DNA of 64,000 nucleotides, from assembly GCA_958450365.1 (NCBI GenBank), contig CAUEEP010000902.1, forward strand, positions 1,039,057 through 1,103,056, written 5' to 3'. The DNA comes from Mesorhabditis belari. Its lineage: Eukaryota; Nematoda; Chromadorea; Rhabditida; Rhabditidae. Positions 1 through 12,407 of the stretch are shown one piece after another (the first letter of the stretch is position 1; the number at the start of each line of letters is the position of its first letter). The notes below the pieces were generated by a model. It saw nothing but the letters and a program-made list of their open reading frames with translations. It was not told the DNA's origin and ran no database searches. The position numbers and the translations under genes were made by a program.

Positions 1-110
1 GAGATCAAGGGCTGCAATTTGAGGCGAAAAACACCAAAAATGGTGCCGTCGGTGACTCTAGAATTCATCTGCCTCAAGTGCCGTTTTGTACAGCGCATGG
101 CTCAAGTCTC
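1..110 (+). CDS. Possible last exon of a gene entering from the left
   Basis: The frame is open from base 1 to a TGA at 108-110 and encodes a basic stretch with a CLKC motif. It could be the 3' end of a gene that starts outside the window, but 36 codons open by chance is not rare and no family is recognised. Confidence 0.2.
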
Positions 111-1620
111 ATGACTTCGAAATTCTTTAACTTCGTAGCAATTTTCAATGTGCAGTCGAATAGCCAAAAATTACTTATTGAAAGCGATCCGGTTTCCAAG
201 AGTCCCTGGAAACGCTAAAATTAAGATTTGTTAAGAAGTTGCAACAAACTGGGAAAGTGTTGCATACAGTCCTCTTCACGTTCACCAATTCCAATATTGA
301 GTAATAGTGGCTTTCCTTCTGAATAGCTCAAACTACATTCAGTCTTCTTTCCCATTTTTGCGTATTCTTGATAAAAAGTCAGAAAGCTCACTTGTGAAAA
401 TCAGTGAAACAAAGCCACAATAACACAACACTTGAACATTTTATGGGTTTAGTTTGATCGGTGATTGTATAAAGCTGGGCTTGTCACTGAATCGAGTATT
501 CAAACCTTGAAATTTTTGACAGAGTGGTCTTCATTGCTGTAACTGTTGCTTGTTTTTAAATTGCGAAAATAGTTTAGATGACTTATTTGTAATTAAGCTC
601 AAAAATGAAAACACATCCTTTCTGGCGCATTTATTTTTTGTGGCTTGTTTTCAGAACTCTTTGATCAAACACTTTCACATCTCTTAATATCATCATCAGT
701 TTTTCGTCAGAAAGAGCATTTCCCCAATCATCAACGTGATGCAACAAAGTTTGTATAAAATGGAGAAGTGGATTCATTCAGTTTTTGTTGAATTTCTGCT
801 ACAGTTGAAAACCAAGGCTGTTTTGGCAGAGCTTTACAAGGAGTTACCTATCTGACTGGAAGTTCAGTCTACGTTTGATTCTATCATTTATGCTTTTTTT
901 GAGATTGAATCTTCCGAAGAATTGGTCAAGAACTATCATTGGCTCCAGTAGAATGTGCAAAGAGTTTCAGTCTAAATCCAAGTCTAGTTTCCTCAAACCT
1001 AAAAGATTGCAAGATTTCATCAGATTTCTTTTGATTTAACTAAGGAATGGAGTCTAGTTAAGGCGTCCTTTTTGATTTGAATGACCCATAGAGTTGGTTA
1101 GTGTATCCATTTTTGACCTGGTTCGATCTAGGCAGTGTCCTTTTTTGCCAAAACTATCAAAAATTCATCTTGTGCTCATCAACGGTAAGCAACTTTAGCA
1201 AACTTTTTAAAATCCACAGCTGTGTTTCAATGTTCAAAGCACAAAACTCCAGCTGTAGACTTTTTTCTCCAAAACTCTCAATTGTCAAATGACCACCGAT
1301 TTCTCCTCTTTTTCCAAGCATTTCCTCTCTTTTCCAAACATTTTACTCTTTGTGTCTGCCTTTTTTCTTTTTTTGTTCTTTCACCCGGCTGCCGAACATC
1401 GATTTTTCTCTCCTCCTCTCAACGCATTTTCTGATCGGTCAAAGTGATAAGATATTCTTTGTTCTATTGAGTGTTTTTCAACTCCTGAAATATCGACTTA
1501 TCAGACCATCTAGAGATCTTGTTTACCCTAAATTTGAATCCATCATCTTTAATTTTTCTTGAAAAACTTTATATTTCTTATTTTAGCTGAAAACACTAAT
1601 ATTGTGATCGTTTTTCTTTA
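111..1620. other. Stretch with no recognised gene
   Basis: AT-rich sequence without a coherent spliced reading frame. Short overlapping open frames at about 1100-1560 are rich in Phe, Ser and Leu, as expected from T-rich DNA, and continue no recognisable protein. Around 595-640 is a piece resembling the terminal repeat of the fold-back element at 4087-4218. The upstream region of the mARC gene is presumably at the right-hand end. Confidence 0.5.
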
Positions 1621-3891
1621 ATGAGCTCAACGATTTCGAAGAAAGACTGCGCGGCGCTGGTGGCCTGTCTAGGCGGTGCTGTTGCCTCGTATCAAGTGAA
1701 TATTTTGTTAAAATAGATATAAGTATTATGCAAATTTCCATTATCTCAATTAGCAGTTTAGCTCTTAAAATATTTGTACTCCAAACAACAAAGAAATCGC
1801 GATGATTGGGTGCCGATTGGACGCGTGAAAACCCTGTACATCTATCCGATCAAATCGTGTAAAGCCAAACCGGTAAGTTTTCCGTAAAAGTTTGAAATGG
1901 CTACGTTAGGGTCAAAAAAACAGAAATACAAGTTTTAAGAATTTCAAGTCTTTTTGAGATCGCACTAAATTCTAGGTATTCTCTTTGCATTGTGGATATT
2001 TGTGTGCCACTTCTCACGAGAATTTTGATCGCAAATTTTTAGTGACCGATCCGAATGGACAGTGAGTGTGAAGCTTATTAAACAAATTTTTAAACGTTCA
2101 ATATGACAATCAACACTATTCAAGACTATATTTGTATTTTGGCATACCGTAGCGAAATAACAGACATTAGTTTTACAATGTTTTAAGCTCTGTTTCAGCT
2201 TTTTCACCGGTCGAGTCAAACCGCAATTGATTTTGGTGGAGTCGGATGTGAGAGACGGGATTCTTTATCTTTCGTATGAAGGAGAAAAGGCTCAAGTACC
2301 GCTAAATGGAATCAAAGAGACAAATTCGATCATTAAAGCAACGTAACCACAAAGTTTCTTGAATTTTGTAAAACTTGTTGACTTTAGTCTTTTCCGAGAT
2401 GAGCGACAGGATGGCTTCGATTGTGGAGAGGTGGCAGCGGAATTTTTCACGAAAGTTCTCGGAGAACGTGAGTCACAGTAATCAAATGTTTCTAGATTTA
2501 TGAGTTTAAATATTTTAAAAGCCTATATTTAGCCGCGCGTTTGGTGATGCACGAGCCCGGATTATACACCGAGCGAAAAATCACAACCAAAGAGGATTGG
2601 TGGAACAACAATGAGGTGCCGAAGAGGACGGATGATGTGGGTTTTGGATAATTAAACCATGAACGGTTAAAGCTGTAATGAAAGAATATTTTTCAGAAAC
2701 CGTATACAGACAACACTCCCTACATGGTGACCACACAGGCGTCGCTTAATGATCTCAATGAGAGACTCGACGAGAAAGTGGGTCAAAGGGGATTCATTTT
2801 ATTCCAATAGATTTTTCTCTATTTCATTGAGCTTTTTGGCTTCTATCTATTACTTAAAATACTTTGAAGCCTTTAAAAAGTACAAATTTGTTGCTATTTA
2901 GGTTGAGAGTGTACAATTCCGTGCCAACATCATCGTCGATGGATGCCCGGCCTGGGACGAGGATCGATGGGCTGAATTGAGGTTTGAGGCTCTTAACTTC
3001 TTTATTGAGGTGTACTTTGTGCTGAACAAATTTAAACACACTCTTACTTGTGCACTGGATTCACTTTTCCTAGCCAAAAGATGAATTCAGTGCACCACAA
3101 AGAGTGGGTTTGCGCACAGTAGGCTTCAACAAGTCCAACCTACTGCATTTCCAGATTCGGTGATCAACCGACAAATGATGCCCCGGAAATGCAGTGCTAT
3201 CGACCGTGTGACAGGTGACATTTTGTTTTAAAACCGAACTGATTTGACTTGTTGTTAGGTGTATCATGACGACAATCAACCCAGAAACTGGAGTCAGACA
3301 TCAACAAGAACCACTCAAGTCGTTGAGAGAGTAAGTGATCAGCTTTGAATTCCTTTGAAGGATCGAATTCAAGATTTAAAAATGATAATATCCGATATTC
3401 AACCGTTTAAACGATCACCCGGACTTTGACATGAGATCAAACAGGCAGCCAGGCCATACCAGGAGATCAAGGCAAGGGCCGGATGGAGCCAGGGGGTCGT
3501 TTGATGTTTACTTTTTGGGGCCTAGGAGGGAGCTGTAACTAGGTTCAGGCCTAATCCTGGCCTGGTTTGACTACGCCTGCAAGCCAGGCCAGACCAAAAG
3601 CTAAGTCCAGGCATGGTTTTTGTTTTAGTGCCAGGCCAGTGGTACAGCTAGGACTAGGAGCATGTTTGGTCCTGGCCTGTTTCGGTCGAAAAGCTGGAAA
3701 GTTTCCAGAAAAAAATATGCATTAAAGTAATGTCAATGCAAAAAGGCTTTTACAGATTCCGAATGCCGACAGGTCGAATGGCGGGCGTGTTCAAATCGCC
3801 GATCTTCGGTGTCCACTCCGGCATGAATCGACCTGGCTGGGTGACCGTAGGACAGACAGTGTGGGCGCGATACAAATCCTCTGCTTTCTAG
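1621..3891 (+). CDS. mARC: Mitochondrial amidoxime-reducing component-like protein (MOSC domain)
   Basis: About ten exons, complete from ATG 1621 to TAG 3889-3891. The first exon (to about 1695) encodes a short basic then hydrophobic N-terminus, the usual outer-membrane anchor of this family. The second (1762-1872) carries RVKTLYIYPIKSCKA, the start of the MOSC N-terminal beta-barrel. Later exons encode FTGRVKPQLILVESDV, FRDERQDGFDCGEVAAEFF, VQFRANIIVDGCPAWDED and YRPCDRCIMTTINPETG. The last contains the conserved cysteine region that holds the molybdenum cofactor in this family, and the final exon carries the VGQTVW-type end. Family members reduce N-hydroxylated compounds together with cytochrome b5 and its reductase (family knowledge). 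Introns are 45-60 bp except the last large one (about 3331-3755), which holds CCAGGC-rich repeat DNA. I saw no break in the frame. Recognition is confident, exon edges less so. Confidence 0.88.
3425..3690. repeat. CCAGGC/GGCCTGG-rich repeat in the mARC intron
   Basis: A GC-richer block within the last mARC intron, made of irregular repeats of CCAGGC, GGCCTGG and GGCCAG. A similar CCAGGCCAG-type stretch recurs at about 63790-63855, just inside the telomere. The block looks like a degenerate interspersed repeat. No coding potential was seen. Confidence 0.5.
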
Positions 3892-4086
3892 TGGGTGCAA
3901 GTCACATTTGGGGAAATGGTGACTGTAGTTCTTTTGCTACTTCTATGCTTTCCAAATTTTACGCTAATTCTTCAGACCTTTGCATCGACGTCGTCGACGA
4001 AGAAACACCGAATTTCAAGTGTGCTGTTTTTTATATTTTCTGATTCGTATTTTATGACACTGGTTGTGAATTAGGCTTGTTTTTTT

Positions 4087-4218
4087 TGTACTTTGTTGTC
4101 AAAAATGGAAACACACCGCTTCCGGCACACAGAACTTCCTGTCCTTGCGACTTCGGATCTTACTCTGGAAAAGGAGTGCACCAGAAGGCGTCCGTTTTCA
4201 GATTTGAGCATAAAGTAC
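4087..4218. mobile_element. Short fold-back element (MITE-like), about 130 bp
   Basis: The left end begins TGTACTTTGTTGTCAAAAAT and the right end is its imperfect reverse complement, ending ATTTGAGCATAAAGTACA. The inverted arms are about 44 bp each with little between them. Related single arms occur at about 595-640, 11054-11098, 16716-16752 and the matching positions of the second duplication copy. It lies just past the mARC stop codon. Confidence 0.6.
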
Positions 4219-4262
4219 ACTGGAAATGTCAATTAAACATTAAATTATTAGAAATAAACAGT

Positions 4263-6996
4263 TCAAATAGTGATATTGAGACTTTCTTGTGGTTCGTGGA
4301 TTTTCGGTTTCTCGTTGAGTTGAAGTGCCGAGTTGGAGTTTGGGGCCACTGATGAGCCCTTATGCAGAACGCTTGGCATTTCCATTTTGAAAACATATCG
4401 ACGGAGATTTTGAATAGCTTTGTGTTGAATCGTTTTGTTCAAGAAGAGATAGACAAAAGCAGGAGTTCCTGAAAGAAATGAGGCTTGAGATTGCGAAATT
4501 TCATCAAGTTTTCTATAATTTTTAAGTTAGATTTAGGTAACTAGTTTTGATCCAATCTATCGATGTATCAAGCTATCCAGCCTATCAATAACATTTTGAG
4601 TTTTTGTATTTTAATCATAGAATGTGATGCTCTCGTTTGCAGCGATTGCTAAAGCATGTCAGCTTTCAAGGCTTACCGTAGCCTGTCTCTAGTTTTACTT
4701 AATTCCCTTACTTTGTCATCTGATCCTTTGGAACTCGCGAAGAACTAGGCCAAAAATAAATAAATTGGATAAACTAGAGGCAAGATTACGCTAATTTTCA
4801 AAAGTTGGCACGTTTTAGAAAGCACTTAAGCCACAGATCTTTTCATTTTACCGTGCATCAATTGCCAACTCCCATGCGCCACGTGCAAAATGAAAGTGGT
4901 CGGCGTGACGAAAAGCATGACGATCCACGTGATTGCCGTGATAAATGTGAACAGACACACCAATGAGGCTTGGACTAAGATCTGAAACTTGTCCAATTAC
5001 AGGAAACGAGTTCCCTCACTCACTTGCATCTGTGCCTTATCATTTTTCATCTTCAACTTGTGCATTTTCCACATGTGCATAACATAAAGACCAAAATAGA
5101 AGAGAATGATCCCACCACAGATCAAAACGTTGTGAAAAACTTGATAGACACTTTTGAACTAGAATTTAAATAGCTTTGTTGCCTTGATTTTGTACCTCGT
5201 GCGGAGGATTTTCTTGAATCATTGGGTAATAGATCCAAGTGCCGAAATCGAAATTGAAAAGAACAGGAAGCGGGAAAATCAACCAGATCAAGCCATACGC
5301 GAGTGCGAGCGCAACGAATAGCCAGGTACGGTAGCCCTAGATGTATTTAAAGCTGAGGTTTACGGTATATTCTGTTGAGTTTTTCGATTATGCATTGTAT
5401 GCATATTCGAAAAAAATCTTCAGACCCCTCAGTGGCTTCTATTTGGCACTCTACAGTATACTTTGCTACAGTACCTAGAAGAGTCAGTTCCTCATGAGTT
5501 TAGCTTCCTAAAAGGTGCGTAATTTTGAATTTTGAATTTGAATTTGAAAAGTTCTTAATCTTTTCTTCAGGCTAAAGGATTAAGCCATAGAAAAAACAAA
5601 GCCTGGAGAAAAGTTACGGTAGTTTTTCAAGTTATCCGTCTTTTAGAAAACACCGTGAGGAACACACTCAGGTTATTTGCATTACCTGTATATATAGCTA
5701 CAGTACCTGATTTTAAAACTCCAAGAGGCTTACCACAAAATATTTTTAATCTTTTTGTTAATTTTGCAAACTTTTTCACTATTTTTTCTTGCAAACTTTT
5801 TCACCAAGATCATTATTTTTAAGGATCAACTTTTTAATACCAAACATCCAATTCATTCAAAAGTTGCAAATCGTGACGCTCTTTTTGTTTCTTTTCAAAA
5901 TTGTACTTCCAGAAATCTCACTGATCTGTCTGTTAATAGCCATGGGAAAATATTTCTTATACATTGTGAAAACTCACTGCAAAAAGCACCTCCTCGAGAT
6001 AGGGTTTCCAATAACTGACGAAACGATTGAATACCAGAAAAAAGCACAACATACAACATGTGTTGAAGAAGACTAAATTCTGGTTGGTAGCACCTTCTTC
6101 TTCAGGATTTGTGATTTATAAACTGCACTTGGAAAAAGAAATCGTTACGGCGGCTGAAAGGCAGGATGGTTACGGTAATTGAAAGAGAAAGATTACGGTA
6201 GCTGTAAATGAGCGGGTAACGGTAGCTTAATGATGAACTGGTTATGGTAGCTTGTAGATAAAAGGGTTAGGGTAGTCCTTTCTTGAGCATAGTCCTTTCA
6301 GAAAGTACTTCAAAATGTTGGTAAGATCACCCACAGTTCATCCAGCATCCACAAATGTAGGTGATCGTCGGCAACATGCAATACTCGAAACCGATGTAAT
6401 AGAAATAGCCGGTCAATTCAGAGCTCACCGTCACACAAATCACATCAAGAATGCCTAGGGTTGAGTGTCAAAAATGTTTCTTCAAATTAGAATTGACAAA
6501 GTGTCAATTATAGCATTCTTGCAACAAACCAAGAGTCAACATCAACTTGTAACAGGACATTGAACGGAACTCTTTCCTTGCGATCACCGAGAGCGATAAA
6601 AGGTAGCAAATCTAAAAATTGCGGGATTCTTCTGAAAGTTTTTTAAGGTAATAAGATTCTTCTAAATTAAAATTTCAAGAAGAATTCAAAGTGATAAATC
6701 AATTTTTGGCAGTAATATTTAGTATTGCAGTGCCTGGACGGTAATTCCATAACAAATGTACAGTGCTCCAAGAAGTCTTTGCTTGTCGTGCCTCGCTGAG
6801 AGCTCCCAAAACGTGAGTTTCGTGTTGCAAAAATTTGTCTATTACAGTGCTCTAAGACTTAAAAAAATCCCACTTGCAGCTGTATAATGGATTTTTGTTA
6901 AGATTGCCATAGACCAGGAAAGTCTCCATTCCAAAAATTTGCAGAAATGAGAATTTTGGAAAACTTACCGCCACCTGATCCCTGAGAAAATCCATG
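4263..6996 (-). CDS. SRT-family serpentine chemoreceptor (7TM GPCR)
   Basis: Nine exons, read from ATG at 6996 to TGA at 4263, in all roughly 340-350 residues. The first encodes MDFLRDQVA. The second (about 6838-6745) encodes DKQRLLGALYICYG, typical of the start of TM1 in SRT receptors. Then come SMSCYKLMLTLGLL and ELTGYFYYIGFEYC, then FLVFNRFVSYWKPYLEEVLF followed by GYRTWLFVALALAYG, the SRT 'NRF...LF.G.RTW' signature. TM6 reads FITAITWIVMLFVTPTT and TM7 ends TPAFVYLFLNKTIQ before a hydrophilic tail. Intron 5 (about 5337-5984) is long and contains non-coding open frames. By family, SRT proteins are orphan chemosensory receptors of the neuronal or ciliary membrane. This is the full-length copy; the second copy at 43221-44283 keeps only the first five exons. 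Confidence 0.85.
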
Positions 6997-7325
6997 AAAA
7001 TTTGTATTTTCTAGTAAGAGTTACGATTTTGAAGAAATTGGACTCGTGAACTTTTTGTTCCAAAAAAAAACGGTAAACACGTAAATGTGAAATGATCGCC
7101 GTGCGTTCTTTGCGGGTTTGCATAATCGCGCGCTTTCTGGCACACGGAAAAAGGGCTGTTCAGTGCAGAAAGCACAGGCAAAATGGCGTTTTGGCTTTCT
7201 TTTTTCAATTTTAAAATTTCTTTATGTACTATTTTTATCTTTTATTTACAAATCTACCAAGGCACATCATTTTACTGAAAATTTACCGAAATTTTAAACA
7301 AATCAGAACTCGCATACAAGTTTTA

Positions 7326-7846
7326 TTAGGTTGATGCATAAGTCTTTTCGTTTTTTTCGTACTTCTGTTAAAAAGTAACAAATTCACCAATTAATTTATA
7401 GTTTGCTCTATAAAAAAAAGTGTTTTTTTGTTCAATTTCCATCTTTTTAAATCAATTTCGGTTCACTTTCAAGCAAATTCGAGAGTGAAAAACGCTTTTT
7501 TCGTAAAAATCTATAAAAAACTCTACGGAAAAATTGGGTGAATGAATTTCTCTGAAATTTTGGCGAAATATCAAACTTTTTTTTCTCTATCTTTTATCTA
7601 TTGACACGAAGATAGGTTTTCTTTAGCTAAGGTGTCTAAACCGCATCATCGAGTTAGCCCTTTTTGACTACCCGACTCCATACTCTCAAGAAAATCCAGG
7701 CATAAAATATTTTTAAACCCGTTTTAATGTTATTTTGCAGAAAAATAATTGGTTTTTCTAATGAAATCAACCGTAGTTTAATTCGTGCATTTGTTGGCTT
7801 GAAACGGCAGACGAAAGGGAACGAAAAGACTTATGCATCAACCTAA
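7326..7846. mobile_element. 520-bp MITE (TTAGGTTGATGCA ends), copy 1
   Basis: The ends are inverted repeats starting TTAGGTTGATGCATAAGTC, flanked by A/T as for TA-target elements. The inside is AT-rich and encodes nothing. Four copies are in the window (7326, 29095, 40406, 44613). This one and 44613 sit at the same place in the two duplication copies, so it inserted before the duplication. The end resembles that of the mariner at 40932 (TTAGGTTGGTGCA), suggesting mobilisation by a mariner-type transposase. Confidence 0.85.
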
Positions 7847-8025
7847 TAAAATGATGCAAATCAAATATTTATAGAGAATTCAATATTCCATCTTTACTCT
7901 TTGTTCTCACAGATTTTAAAGAACATTTGAGTGATTCAAGGTTTTGTTTACTTTTTTGCATGTTTGTTGTTTGGTCCATTGTTTTTTTTGCAAAATCTAT
8001 GGTTTTTAATAATTTTTCTTTTTAG

Positions 8026-9653
8026 ATGCCCTTGCTGAGGCTCACCTCGGGAAGGGAACTGCATTTCATTGACGAAGAAACGGTCAGGCATTTTTGTTAT
8101 TGAGTACTCTTTAGCAGTGAACTTTTCAAGCTTAAGGTAAACTTACAGTTTCTTTGAAGCTAAAGTTTAAAGCAAACTAATATTCGAGTTTTTGAAAAGC
8201 TCTTGCATATTGAGAAAACGTTTGACAAAGATAAATTTTTTCAATGTAACTTCAAATCATTAAACTGGCTTTTAAAATACCTTGTAGCATTAAAATTTAA
8301 ATATACTTTCGAGTTTAGAAATCTTTATGTTACTTTTGTATTTTAGGTAAAAGCAAATCTTCAAGAAAGAGGCTTCGAGAATGACACGGCTTTCATTCAA
8401 CTTGGACACTCCGATCTTGAGCCAAATCAATACGAGGGAGGACTTAAGGTGAGACTTTTTGATGAAATTGTTGAAACTTTTATTGGCAAAACATATCTAT
8501 TGCTAGCGTTTATTAGTGTAAACTCTGTTATCTAAATTATTTTTGGTTTAAAAGCATTTGCAAATTGTCTTAAGTAGGCATCTCACTCTAGTTAAAAACT
8601 TGGAAACTCATTTTGAATCAGATTTTATTAGCTTAATTCTCTTCTTTTAGGTTTGGGAGTGCACGAAAATTCTTTGCGATTTTATCGAGGATAATGCAGA
8701 AAGGTTTCAAGGGAAATCCGTATTAGAAGTTGGTTTTTAAAATAGACTTACACACAAAACTTCAAGCAGCTTTTTGCTTTCGTTCTTAAAGAATTCAAAT
8801 AAGAGCTTAGCTTTTCTGAAATCTCTATTCTAAATGTTTAGCTCGGATGTGGTTCAGCGTTGCCAGCGATTTTATCAAAAGAAATCGGTGCCGAAGAAGT
8901 TGCTGCTCAAGATTTTGTAAGTTTTTATTTCAGCTTAACATTGTTTTAAAATTTAAAACTTTATAAAGTCGAGTCAACTTTATATTTTAGAACAGTTCGG
9001 TGATCGATTGCTTCACATTGGACAACGTTTTGGCGAACGGACTCTCTAAAGGATCGCTAAAATTGATGGCTGCAAGTTGGGCCGACCTCCGTGGACAATT
9101 GTCGAATAAAAGGTATTAGCTTCGTTATCAACTTCCCTATTTTTTAGTTTCGACATAGTGATCGCATCAGAAACGATTTACAACACAAGCAACTACGAGG
9201 CTTTCCATTTGGCGATTGATCATTCACTGAAGGAAGATGGTGTTGCGTGAGTTTTTTGCTAGTCTACGATGGTTGCTACAGATTAACCTTTGATTGGGTT
9301 CAAAAATATAAGTGCGACTGACTTTGGTGAATACTTTAATTAACAGTTACATATCATCTATTAAGTATAGGTAATATGTAACTGTTAGTTTGAATTCTTA
9401 TGGTAGTACGCAATTATAAGGTTTCTAAATATATATACTTAGGGAAATCGGGACATTGCTGTTACTGTACAATTTCTTTAGGTGGATCGTTGCAAAAGAG
9501 TTCTACTTTGGCCTCGGTGGATCGGCGTTCGTTTTTCTCGATTTCGTCAAATCAAAGGGCATCTTCAAGGGAGAAATCATCGATCCACCAAGACGGGGAA
9601 ACGATTCAGAGCAAGGATATGCAAAAGTGATCATTCAATTGACGAGACGATAA
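8026..9653 (+). CDS. METTL18: METTL18-like protein-histidine methyltransferase, copy A
   Basis: Seven exons (about 8026-8082, 8347-8448, 8651-8728, 8842-8916, 8991-9112, 9148-9246, 9482-9653) add up to 705 bases, a 234-residue protein with no frame break. Family signatures are SDLEPNQYEGGLKVWECT, then the S-adenosylmethionine loop SVLELGCGSALPAI, the acidic VAAQDFNSSVID strand, the DIVIASETIYN motif and the C-terminal GYAKVIIQLTRR. METTL18/Hpm1 proteins methylate a histidine of ribosomal protein uL3 (family knowledge). The protein is shorter at the N-terminus than human METTL18. The ATG lies immediately after TTTTTAG, so it is either trans-spliced right at the start codon or preceded by an unseen exon. 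The third donor is the less usual GTTGGT. Copy B at 45312 is also intact. Confidence 0.85.
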
Positions 9654-10011
9654 TATTTTTGCAGATATTTTTTTTTAAGTTGTAAATATTTATCCGTACG
9701 TTGTGAATTTAGAAAAGTTGATGCAAGTTTTTGTTGGCTATCAATGAAAAGGAACATAGCAAATCATTTTTTTTGTACAAGCATTGACAAATAAAAGAAA
9801 TCATTGCCTAGAGAGAAATTTTCAAATTTTCGAAATGTTCGAGCAACTCGTATCACAATTTTAAAGCACTTCGGAAAAGCTCACGATCACAGATTTTGCG
9901 TCAAAAAAAATTAGAAATCCTATATGGAAATGTATAGGAAGCAATTTGGAATACGAAAAGTCACAAATTAACCAAACCGATCGACAACCATGCAACTTTC
10001 AGGTTTAAAAA

Positions 10012-12407
10012 TCAAAACGAGAGAGGGTGATCATCAAAACGCCCGAACAAGTGATCAAATAGGCGATCCCCAAACGGCAAATGTTTGAACGACCCTAGAA
10101 TTGTTTTTTGGAATATCTAATCCATCTATCTAAAAGTGAATTGCAAGCATTTTAAACTAAAGCAATTTTTTACACACCTGAATTTCTTTGAACAAAAAAA
10201 TCCCCCAAAGCGAGTTGATCAAACCGGGCATCGACGTGATGATCGGGAAAGCGATCACCTGGAAACGTTTGAAGTTCCGTTGAATAATGTTTTTTACAAA
10301 CCTGTGATAAGTGATGATTGGCGACAAAGAAGAGAACCTCTCCCGTCCCAAAAAGACCACCCGACAGCATTGCCGGTAAACAAATTGATGGGTTGATTTG
10401 GGGCTCATTTTTTCTAAAATTTCTTTGTTACACTAATTTTCCTTATCTTTGTTTAGTGAAAATAGCTATTAAATAAGTTTTGAATCCACTTGTAGCTATA
10501 ATTTGTATTTGCAGTGTGTTTAAAGATTGGGCTACTGTAACGTCTACATTAAAGCAAAACTTGACTACCGTAGCCCGTAGATGTTACAGTAACCCAAGCA
10601 TTTCTACAGCACCGTAGAATTAAAAATTACTGTAAGATCGACTAACTCAAAGATTCGAAGCACTATTTCAAACTCTACCTGGCCATCCCATAGAAGATAA
10701 AGAGGAGAGTGCTCGTGAGGAAAGCGCCGAGAAAATGCGAGAATAGGTAAGGTTCGACCGTATTCGGAACATTCCACTCTTGACTGTGCTGAAAATTTTA
10801 AATTTTTCTAATAAAACTTGTATTGCTTACCGCAACGAGAGCCGAGATCGGAGTCAAAAGATTGCCGTAAATGAGACCGAGGAGAAGAGCGGTGATTGTG
10901 GCACTAAAAATGGCTAGATATTGATTTTTAAGCCATTTTCTAAAGCTGTTGGACAACTTAGTTATTGAAGACTTAAACATGGAATGTCTGATGCATCTCC
11001 AGACTTTCTCTTACAACCTCTTTTGACTGATCTTTAGAAAAAATGCTACTTGAGTGCACCAGAAAGGACGCATTTCCATTTTTGAGCACAAAGTACATTC
11101 ATATCTACCTCCATCTCATTTTTTCACCAAACTCACGCGATTCTCGTTGACGAGCACCCACTTTCCGCTTCATCTTCACTGGGTGACCTTAGCAAAGATT
11201 TTGTTCGATTCTCGACTTGATCTTGTTCAAAAACCTGAAATAAACTGATTGACTTTGTGCTTTAAAATTTGATTGTTCAGAAATTTTCTTGATGTTCTTG
11301 ATTCTTGATGTTTTACCTTTGAATGTGAGGTGAAATTTGAGCGCAGAAGTGGACTCGATCGGCTTTTCACCGTCGTGCAGATGGCACCGCTAAAATTTTT
11401 GATTATCTACTAGCTATATTAATTTGGCAGATGCTTCAATGCTCAATGCTTTTCTAAAGTTTGCTTTTCCAAGTTCCATGATCAGCCTGAGCCGGCTCAC
11501 TTACCCAACAATGACAGCGACAAGGCCCGTCGTGTTCAACCACGGGATCAATGACTCCATTTGGGGCACACCGAACAGACCGAATCTGAAGGGTTTTGAT
11601 CAAATTTGCATATAAACTATTATTTTTAATACTTTTTAATGTCGATTTTTCTAATCCAACCTTCCAACAGCCCATCCAACCAGGCAAGTGGTCGCATTCC
11701 ATAGCAACGGCGCCAGCGTCATCCCCAGTTTGGTCATGATCGGAACGGTGAAGCAGTTAGCTGAAAGTGAAAAGAATTTAAAAAATAGCAATTTGAATTA
11801 TATTGAAGAATTCGCATCAGGTGAATTCGCATCATTCTATGAGCCGGTGTTCTTTTCATGTAAATCTATTTCTAAAAGGTGCGCTTAGGAAAAGTCACCG
11901 TATTTATTTTAGGTGAAAGTAAGTGGATTCAGTCTGTCCTAATGATCTTTAGTACTAAGAGCTAAACTTTAAAGAAGACACCAGATTACTGTAGCTTTTC
12001 TAACTCTAAGTAGAGCACCCTTTAGAAAGCATTTTTGTATCCAGGGCATATCTCTTTTACAACAGTTTACCCAAGCTACAACATTGCAAAAGTTTACCTA
12101 GCACTCACCTATTGAATAAGCAACACCGCCTAACATAGCGATCGGGTAAATCGGCGGGAAAGCGTTCTTCCACGCCAAAATGAAAGCCGGCAACATTTGC
12201 CCGCACGACATCATCCATTGCACAAAGACACCTGAATATGTTTTTGAAAACGTTAACTATCCTTTATTTACCATCTCCTCCATCATAAATCTTCATCGGC
12301 GTGAAAGCGGATCCATAGAAAAGTACGCAGAATATCGTGGAGATTAACCCGAACACCGGGTCTCTTGTCGCTTCTCCAACGAATTCTGTTGAGTTCACAG
12401 ACAACAT
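10012..12407 (-). CDS. TMEM144: TMEM144-like multi-pass membrane transporter, copy A
   Basis: Reads from ATG at 12407 to TGA at 10012 in about ten exons. Recognisable segments in order are DPVFGLISTIFCVLFYGSAF, FVQWMMSCGQMLPAF followed by IYPIAMLGGVAYSI, then PIMTKLGMTLAPLLWNATTC, and later LFSHFLGAFLTSTLLFIFYG, AMLSGGLFGTGEVLFFVANH, VIAFPIITSMPGLINSLWGI with FLFKEIQ, and RLGIAYLITCSGVLMITLSR at the end. The ANxxLS, FPI..PG..N.LWG and F(F/L)KEI motifs place it in the TMEM144 family, drug/metabolite-transporter-like proteins with about ten membrane segments whose substrate is unsettled (a carbohydrate role has been suggested). The exon between 11390 and 10980 is the least certain. It is divergent from METTL18, with the two 3' ends about 360 bases apart (convergent arrangement). 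Copy B at 47329-49706 is also apparently intact. Confidence 0.8.

Noticed and set aside
5755..6076. Two overlapping plus-strand open frames of 87-95 codons, also present at 43012-43318
   Set aside because: They lie over intron 5 and exon 5 of the minus-strand srt gene; the coding signal (FNRFVSYWKPYL) is on the other strand.
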